Below are positions 55,985-64,000 of a stretch of DNA of 64,000 bases, one piece after another; position 1 is the stretch's first letter, and each line of letters opens with the position of its first letter. This DNA comes from Colwellia sp. Arc7-635 (lineage in GTDB: Bacteria > Pseudomonadota > Gammaproteobacteria > Enterobacterales > Alteromonadaceae). The position numbers and the translations under genes are program-made. The notes beneath the pieces are model-generated. The model saw only the letters and a program-made list of their open reading frames with translations. It was not told where the DNA came from and searched no databases. Location of the stretch: contig NZ_CP034660.1 of assembly GCF_003971255.1 (NCBI RefSeq), forward strand, positions 4,340,001-4,404,000. The letters run 5' to 3'.

Positions 55985-57922
55985 TTATTTCTTCAAAGTA
56001 AACTGGGCTAATTGTACCGCAAGATCTTCTGCAAGTTGAGAAATATTAGCACCCGCGCTTGCAGCGTCTGCAGCCGACTGTAATAAATTGTCGGTACTTT
56101 CCGCAATATCATGGGTATTTCCAGTGATACCAACAACCATACTACGTTGTTGCTCGACTGCATTAAATATTTCTGTGGTCGCGGCAACGATCTCAGTAAC
56201 GTTCTGGCTAACTTGATGGAAAGTTTCAGCGACTTGCGCTGTTTTCTCCACGCCCTGTTCAGCTTGTTCAACACCATTTTTCATCGCTTCAACTGAACGA
56301 CCGGTGCCTGATTGCAGCTGTTCGATGATACGTTGGATTTCGCTGGTTGAGTCTTGTGTTCTACTGGCTAAAGTACGAACTTCATCAGCAACAACGGCAA
56401 AACCTCGACCTTGCTCACCTGCTCGTGCCGCTTCTATAGCAGCATTTAATGCCAATAAGTTGGTTTGATCGGCAATTTCACGAATCACGTTAACAAACTT
56501 ACCAATTTCGGAACTGTGTACAGCGAGCTCATTAATAACTTCTGCAGAATTATGCACTTGTGAAGAAATAGCGGTGATAACACTTGCGGTGTCATCGATC
56601 ACTTGCTCCCCTTCATTAACACTAGCACAGGCCTGTTCGGTCAATGCTTTCGCATCAGTGGTGTTTGATGAAATAACCTGTACCGAATCATTTACTTGAT
56701 TGATTGAGCTAACCACTTGATGAGTATCTCGTTGCTGTTGAGCAATATTTTGTTCCATAACTTCGGTTAGCGTATTGATGTTAGTTGCTGCTAATTTTAA
56801 CACCGACACTTCGCTGTCTACATTCAATAAAAGATCATGGATTTTGCGCTGCATTTGACTGAAGCGACGGGTAATATCACCTAACTCATCTTTAGCACTG
56901 CTAGTAATTTCTAGCGAAAAATCACCATTACCAAGACGCTCGGCTGCTAAGTTTATTTTATTAACGCTATCACTCAATGACTGATAAATACCGACCAATA
57001 AGTAGCTTATTGCCAACATAATAATGACTAGCATAATTGACAGTAGCCACAATGCTTGCATGCTATTGGTGTGTAATGTGTTGATACGTTGCACAAGCAA
57101 TTGTTCAGACATTGTCATTAACGCTTGTAGTTTTTTATATTGTGCTTCACCTAAACTTTCTGCTTGAGCGGCACGCCATTGGATACTGTCAGGATTAATC
57201 ACTTCATTGCGCAGTGATGCTTGAAAGCCGTCTAGTGAGCGTGTGACTTGCTCATATTCTGATAAGTATTCATCAAATACTTTTGGAGCAACACGTTTTA
57301 GTTGTTGGATTGTTTTTGCGTATTGTAATTGTAATTCGTCAAGACGGTTGTCTAAGGCAACGAGTAAAGTGTAGGTTTCCGCGCTAAAGCCGCCATTATT
57401 AATGATGCTAAGTGTCAAATCTTTAATGCGTCCGATATATTCGACCAATGCGGGCATTCTCATAACTGTTGCTTCAGCAAGATAAAAAGCTTGAGGATCT
57501 GGTTCGCGAGACAAACCACTGATAGCGGATAAACTTTCCCGTTCAGCAAAAGTTTTATCGTAAAACATGGCAAAATCAGTGAATTTTCGCTCACTGGCTT
57601 GTAAGCCTTTCCAACCATCTAGCAATAGTTGCTTATTTGATGGTGTTAACATCAAGGCGTCTATTTTTGCCTTAACATCGTTAGTGCGATTGAGTGATAA
57701 GCGGTTCTTTCCTACCAATTGCTCTAATTCAGCAATAGCCATTATTTGCTTATTGCCTGATAATTCTTGCTCATACTGGCTTAAATCATAGAACTGCTGT
57801 TTTACAATCCAGATAAAGCTGACAATAAGTGGAATATAAAACATTAAGGCCAAAAGAGAGAACTTGGCTTTAAATCTTAATGAGTTAGAAATAGCAATCG
57901 CGGGTTTAAATATTAGCGTCAT
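55985..57922 (-). CDS. methyl-accepting chemotaxis protein
   Basis: A 645-residue chemoreceptor. Helices at about 22-44 and 290-315 flank a long helical periplasmic domain (about 240 residues, four-helix-bundle or HBM-like). A HAMP domain ([20 protein letters not shown]) and the cytoplasmic signalling domain follow, with the hairpin tip [20 protein letters not shown]. No CheR-docking pentapeptide is present. The ATG at 57922 follows AAGAG, better than the GTG at 57928. The ligand is unknown. Confidence 0.92.
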   Translation of the reverse strand: MTLIFKPAIAISNSLRFKAKFSLLALMFYIPLIVSFIWIVKQQFYDLSQYEQELSGNKQIMAIAELEQLVGKNRLSLNRTNDVKAKIDALMLTPSNKQLLLDGWKGLQASERKFTDFAMFYDKTFAERESLSAISGLSREPDPQAFYLAEATVMRMPALVEYIGRIKDLTLSIINNGGFSAETYTLLVALDNRLDELQLQYAKTIQQLKRVAPKVFDEYLSEYEQVTRSLDGFQASLRNEVINPDSIQWRAAQAESLGEAQYKKLQALMTMSEQLLVQRINTLHTNSMQALWLLSIMLVIIMLAISYLLVGIYQSLSDSVNKINLAAERLGNGDFSLEITSSAKDELGDITRRFSQMQRKIHDLLLNVDSEVSVLKLAATNINTLTEVMEQNIAQQQRDTHQVVSSINQVNDSVQVISSNTTDAKALTEQACASVNEGEQVIDDTASVITAISSQVHNSAEVINELAVHSSEIGKFVNVIREIADQTNLLALNAAIEAARAGEQGRGFAVVADEVRTLASRTQDSTSEIQRIIEQLQSGTGRSVEAMKNGVEQAEQGVEKTAQVAETFHQVSQNVTEIVAATTEIFNAVEQQRSMVVGITGNTHDIAESTDNLLQSAADAASAGANISQLAEDLAVQLAQFTLKK

Positions 57923-58111
57923 AATCACTCTTAACCTGTTTGTTATCTACAAAGTGCTTTTTATAAGCATATCACCTGCTCAAAATAAGTTGATAATTTT
58001 TTTAATTCACCTGAATTTTCTACACACCTTACGCTAAATTTCGTCAGATAAAAATTAAACTTTTTCTTATCATGTTCTTAAGATATTTAAGATGAATGCA
58101 CGCCAGCGTTA

Positions 58112-58342
58112 TATACCCAAGCAACTTGAAGATACAGGATTGGGCAAGTCGAGAAAGGGTTAGCACCAAGGCATTGATTGAAGACGAAACCATGGATGGT
58201 GAAGGTAGGGGGAAACAGGATGCCAGAGCCGAGAATGGTTGTTCCATTGTCGAAATCAATAACGCCACAGATGACCCTTTATCGCCTTGACCTGACTTCC
58301 TAGCTTAGCTCTGAAACGGCATCTTCAAGTGGCTTGGGTATA
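58112..58342. repeat. MITE-like element, copy E (internal deletion)
   Basis: A 231-bp copy with intact ends. It is exactly 132 bp shorter than copy B. The missing segment is precisely that between the two CGCCTTG repeats of copy B, and a single CGCCTTG remains at 58283-58289. The flanks on both sides align with copy B without length change (171 bp and 60 bp). Confidence 0.9.
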
Positions 58343-58382
58343 AGCTATGCGCTAAGGAAATTTTCTCTGGTTTGACATCAAC

Positions 58383-58419
58383 TGCCGTAATGGGTATTTG
58401 TAGAATACTCATTACGGCA
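58383..58419. other. 16-bp hairpin after fadH
   Basis: TGCCGTAATGGGTATT and AATACTCATTACGGCA pair at 15 of 16 positions, with one G-T, around a 5-nt loop. It has no adjoining T-run, so it is not a classic terminator. It may protect the fadH message end. Confidence 0.55.
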
Positions 58420-58472
58420 TCAGTGTTAGCAATTAATACCGTGGATAATACGGCGGATGATAGTGCTGCCGA

Positions 58473-60879
<2,407 letters not shown>

Positions 60880-61404
60880 GTGGATAAAACTAACATCGAC
60901 AAAACTATCATCTACAAAAACAATATCGTTGCTCAAGTCACTGCCCAATTACAAGAAGAGTTATCGCTAGCTTTAGTTGCCGCAGATAATGCTCATAAAG
61001 CCGCGACTGACGACCAATCAGTTGCAGAAACGCAATATGACACCTTAGCCATAGAGCAAAGTTACTTAGCTGAAGGGCAATCAAGACGGGTAGATGAAAT
61101 TCGTTATGCAATAAAGTGCTTAGCGACTTTACCGCTAGAAGCTTCGCTAACGTCAGAGAAAGTGGTGATGGGTTCACTGGTGCAAATGGAGCAAGATCTT
61201 GCCAAACAGCAATGGTTTTTTATCGCTCCTGCTGCTGGTGGCTATCGCTGCCAAGTAACGACAGGGCAAACATTGGCTAATATTACCGTTATTACTCCGC
61301 AATCCCCTATGGGAGCGGCGTTATTAAACAAAGTAGTCGATGATGATGTGATTGTTGCAGTTGGTACTAAAAAGATATGTGATTATATTGTTGCGATAAA
61401 ATAA
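60880..61404 (+). CDS. GreA/Rnk-like C-terminal domain protein
   Basis: A 174-residue protein. A helical N-terminal region (about 20-100, with many Glu and Ala residues) is followed by a small FKBP-like domain resembling the GreA/GreB C-terminus. In that domain QSPMGAALLNKVVDDDVIVA corresponds to the usual SPLGxALLGxxxGDxV stretch. It lacks the acidic tip of true Gre factors as far as I can see, so it is probably a Rnk- or Gre-like RNA-polymerase-binding protein. The GTG start follows AGGGGAG. Confidence 0.72.
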   Translation: MDKTNIDKTIIYKNNIVAQVTAQLQEELSLALVAADNAHKAATDDQSVAETQYDTLAIEQSYLAEGQSRRVDEIRYAIKCLATLPLEASLTSEKVVMGSLVQMEQDLAKQQWFFIAPAAGGYRCQVTTGQTLANITVITPQSPMGAALLNKVVDDDVIVAVGTKKICDYIVAIK

Positions 61405-61429
61405 CCGTTTTATGAAAAACGGTTATTTT
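61398..61429. terminator. bidirectional terminator
   Basis: AAAATAACCGTTT and its perfect complement, with a 6-nt loop, overlap the stop codon at 61402. They serve the convergent genes on both sides. Confidence 0.82.
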
Positions 61430-61467
61430 AATCGATATTTATTAAGTGCCGTTGTTAAATGCTTATC

Positions 61468-62832
61468 CTAACTATTCAATAAAGCTTTAATACTCGGTAA
61501 GTCTGCCGTTTTATCATCTAATTTTAGATAAGCAACCGCTTCATCGTGCATGATAATAGCTTCGATAACACCCGGCATTTCACTAAGTTTTTGCGCCACT
61601 TCACGTGCTTTTTTATCGTTCTCGATGCTCGTGGCAAAACTATAGGCTTTAGACTTTTTCAATGGTTTCATGCCAAACGTTAATAACAACCACACTAAAC
61701 CGAACAAGCCAGTCACCAAAAATATAGTTTGTTCACCAAATTCACCGGCAATAAAACCACCTAGCATACCACCAGCAAAAGCGCCTAAAAACTGGCTGCT
61801 AGAATAGATACCCATCACGCTACCTTTAACGCCTGCAGGGGCAATACGAGAAAGTATTGATGGCATAGTTGCTTCTAAGTAATTGAACGCGGTAAAAAAC
61901 ATCATCACAAGCACCACCAACGAAGTCATACTTGTGGGTAAATACCAAAGTAATAACAAGGCAAGTGTCAGCAAGGCAACAGCAGCACTGAACATCTGCT
62001 TCTCTTTTTGCTTTTTCATCGCGATGATCATAAATGGCACCATCAAGAAAAATGAACCGATCAGCGTTGGTAGATAAAGCTGCCAATGTTGTTCAAGGGC
62101 TAAACCACTGGCAACAAATTGCTTCGGTAAAGTCACAAAGCACGCAGTTAGTGCCATATGAAGAATAAAAACACCACCGTTTAAACGCGATAATTGTCCA
62201 TCACGCATTAAGCTACCTAGCTTAGATGGCAATGCAACATTATCACCTTTAGGCGCGGTATTAATGGAGTTAGGCACAATAAATTGAATGGTCAGCATGG
62301 CAAAAATGGTCAATATGGCGATAAACCAGAACAAGCCACTTAAGCCAAACGCTTGTGCGACAATCGGACCAATAATCATTGCAATAGTAAATGACACGCC
62401 GATAAACATGCCAATAGTTGCCATCACTTTAGGGCGCTGTTCTTCACGACTTAAATCAGCAGCTAAGGCTAAAATTGCGCTAGCTATTGCCCCCATACCT
62501 TGCAATGCACGCCCGATAACCACACCGTAAATAGTTTCAGACATTGCGGCGACAACACTACCCAATAAAAATATCAATAAACCAACTAAAATTACCGGTT
62601 TACGACCAAATTTATCAGACAAAATGCCCATGGGAATTTGTAAAAGTGCTTGTGTTAAACCATAAGCACCAATGGCCAAGCCTATCCATATAGGGCTGTA
62701 ACCAATGAGTTGCTCACCATAAATGGCAAACACAGGTAAGATCATAAACAGGCCTAACATCCGTAGGCCGAACACTGAGGCTAACGAAAATGCAGCCTTC
62801 TTTTCAATACTATTTAAACCGGACGCGCTCAT
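61468..62832 (-). CDS. MFS transporter, YajR-like
   Basis: A 454-residue transporter with 12 predicted helices. The MFS motif A (GILSDKFGRKPVIL) lies between helices 2 and 3. The C-terminal extension of about 65 residues (KAREVAQKLSEMPGVIEAI) forms the small ferredoxin-like YAM domain that defines YajR. Drug or metabolite efflux is likely. The substrate is unknown. The gene is monocistronic. Confidence 0.88.
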   Translation of the reverse strand: MSASGLNSIEKKAAFSLASVFGLRMLGLFMILPVFAIYGEQLIGYSPIWIGLAIGAYGLTQALLQIPMGILSDKFGRKPVILVGLLIFLLGSVVAAMSETIYGVVIGRALQGMGAIASAILALAADLSREEQRPKVMATIGMFIGVSFTIAMIIGPIVAQAFGLSGLFWFIAILTIFAMLTIQFIVPNSINTAPKGDNVALPSKLGSLMRDGQLSRLNGGVFILHMALTACFVTLPKQFVASGLALEQHWQLYLPTLIGSFFLMVPFMIIAMKKQKEKQMFSAAVALLTLALLLLWYLPTSMTSLVVLVMMFFTAFNYLEATMPSILSRIAPAGVKGSVMGIYSSSQFLGAFAGGMLGGFIAGEFGEQTIFLVTGLFGLVWLLLTFGMKPLKKSKAYSFATSIENDKKAREVAQKLSEMPGVIEAIIMHDEAVAYLKLDDKTADLPSIKALLNS

Positions 62833-63341
62833 GAAGTGTTAACTCTTAATTAAACGATACATTAAACGATAAGTGAAACTCGAAATTTGGCTGTAAAAAC
62901 GGGCGTATCTTAACACGGTCACCTAATGAACAAAAATAGAGATTTAAGATGAATAAGCATTAAAAACTATGCGATAATATTTGGTTCTAACGTTATGTTC
63001 AGGTGTAAATAATGCCAATCGCATTAAGTTAGCGATCTATTTTTAGCATAAATAAATTTTCAATAACAAAGCGCCTGATTGAGTCATAGCGGGCTATTGT
63101 GATTGAAAGCAATGCAAATATTGGGCATTTAGGCATTTTAAAATGATCCATTACTTAATATGATTGGTATAACATCTCGTGTTATTCGCTGTAAAAACCG
63201 CCTTATTCAGATAGCATTCTATCGCTTCTCATTATTTTATATCTTGATATAGCGTAAGGTAACTTACAATCAGTCTAGCAATTTTCATACTGGAAATATC
63301 GTGTAAAAGTTGTCAGGCATTAAACTGGTCACAATGTCATT
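62833..63341. other. divergent intergenic region before uvrA
   Basis: 509 bp between the MFS gene and uvrA. It contains a 161-bp inverted-repeat element at 63011-63171. The last 170 bp should carry the uvrA promoter. I did not find a clear LexA (CTGT-N8-ACAG) box. Confidence 0.5.
63011..63171. repeat. short inverted-repeat element, second family
   Basis: The ends AATGCCAATCGCATTAAGTT (63011-63030) and TACTTAATATGATTGGTATA (63152-63171) are inverted repeats with 15 of 20 matches. The size and the TATACCAAT-like end resemble non-autonomous elements common in Alteromonadales. It shares nothing with the elements at 4815-58342. Confidence 0.65.
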
Positions 63342-64000
63342 ATGAAGAAAATTGAAGTCAGGGGTGCCCGCACTCATAACTTAAAAAATATTAACGTCGA
63401 TATCCCTCGTGACAAGTTAGTTGTTATCACAGGGCTTTCCGGTTCAGGCAAGTCTTCATTAGCCTTTGATACTTTATATGCCGAAGGGCAAAGACGCTAC
63501 GTAGAATCACTTTCTGCTTATGCACGCCAGTTTTTATCTTTGATGGAAAAACCCGACGTCGACCACATTGAGGGCTTATCTCCAGCTATTTCCATCGAGC
63601 AAAAATCAACATCGCATAATCCCCGCTCTACCGTTGGTACTATCACCGAAATATACGATTACCTACGTCTGCTTTATGCCCGTGTTGGTGAGCCGCGTTG
63701 CCCAGATCATCACCTTCCTTTAACCGCACAAACGATTTCTCAAATGGTTGACCGCGTTTTAGAGCTAGAAGAAGGCACTAAAGTGATGGTATTAGCACCG
63801 GTATTGCAAGAGCGCAAAGGTGAACATACTAAATTATTAGATAACCTCGCCTCTCAAGGCTATATTCGTGCTCGTATTGATGGCGAAGTATGTGACTTAT
63901 CTGATCCACCGACTTTAGAATTACATAAAAAACATACCATTGAAGTGGTTGTTGATCGTCTAAAAGTACGCGAAGACATTCAACTACGTCTTTCTGAGTC
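63342..64000 (+). CDS. uvrA: excinuclease ABC subunit A (partial)
   Basis: The first 219 codons of UvrA, the damage-recognition ATPase of nucleotide-excision repair. It begins [20 protein letters not shown] and has Walker [21 protein letters not shown], then the signature-adjacent [15 protein letters not shown] and the UvrB-binding region. The first zinc site is changed compared with E. coli (EPRCPDHH). The gene runs off the right edge of the window and is intact as far as it can be read. Confidence 0.97.
   Translation, partial: MKKIEVRGARTHNLKNINVDIPRDKLVVITGLSGSGKSSLAFDTLYAEGQRRYVESLSAYARQFLSLMEKPDVDHIEGLSPAISIEQKSTSHNPRSTVGTITEIYDYLRLLYARVGEPRCPDHHLPLTAQTISQMVDRVLELEEGTKVMVLAPVLQERKGEHTKLLDNLASQGYIRARIDGEVCDLSDPPTLELHKKHTIEVVVDRLKVREDIQLRLSE

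Noticed and set aside
58044-58290. Short frames on both strands over repeat copy E
   Set aside because: The same frames recur in other copies of the element and follow the repeat, not a gene.
63172-63341. Possible LexA/SOS box before uvrA
   Set aside because: No CTGT-N8-ACAG sequence with acceptable symmetry was found in the region.

Overview
The window looks like chromosomal DNA of a low-GC marine gammaproteobacterium in the Alteromonadales, most likely Colwellia, Thalassotalea or a close relative. This rests on AT-rich codon use, an ArcA paired with a stand-alone HPt protein, a FabY-type ketosynthase, clade I nos genes and many short inverted-repeat elements in the intergenic DNA. I could run no database search, so the genus is an inference. 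No rRNA, tRNA, prophage, transposase gene or CRISPR array was seen.

Layout. 0.2-4.5 kb: sensor kinase, arcA, convergent hptA, folE2. 4.5-11.7 kb: a decayed repeat element, then gltB-gltD with a clear promoter and terminator. 11.8-17.8 kb: a membrane diguanylate cyclase split by an apparent frameshift, fabY, a divergent GlxA/AraC-type regulator and an ArsR-type repressor. 17.9-23.4 kb: an ArsR-linked cluster of an MMPL/RND exporter, a LolA-like periplasmic protein and an outer-membrane beta-barrel, then a DUF2956-like gene. 23.6-30.6 kb: dUTPase, DUF2726 protein, mtnN with a CbiB/AmpE-like membrane protein, rhodanese, TRIC channel, a repeat-fused zinc-ribbon remnant and a CstA-type transporter. 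30.9-33.3 kb: small membrane protein, RraB-like protein, two repeat copies and a lipoprotein gene pair. 33.4-41.3 kb: nosRZDFYL for nitrous oxide reduction. 41.7-47.6 kb: tyrS, an M23 peptidase, anmK and small genes. 47.7-49.7 kb: norE/norF-like genes and a universal stress protein around FNR-type sites. 50-62.8 kb: ssb, thioesterase, 2OG oxygenase, a large unknown membrane protein, pssA, a chemoreceptor, fadH, a GreA-C-like protein and a YajR-like MFS carrier. The window ends inside uvrA.

The strongest biological theme is low-oxygen respiration. ArcA/HptA, the nos operon and norEF sit within 50 kb. Both respiratory operons carry TTGAT-N4-(G/A)TCA boxes. The nosR promoter has a box about 41 bp from a predicted start, and a separate perfect 17-bp palindrome lies across that start, which suggests an activator plus a second regulator. 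No nitrate, nitrite or NO reductase catalytic gene is in the window.

The second theme is a MITE-like family. There are three longer copies, one internally deleted copy and two reduced hairpins, with near-perfect terminal repeats beginning TATACCCAAGCC. One copy has lost exactly the segment between two 7-bp direct repeats, and one supplies the 5' part of an open frame fused to a zinc-ribbon tail. A second, unrelated inverted-repeat element lies upstream of uvrA.
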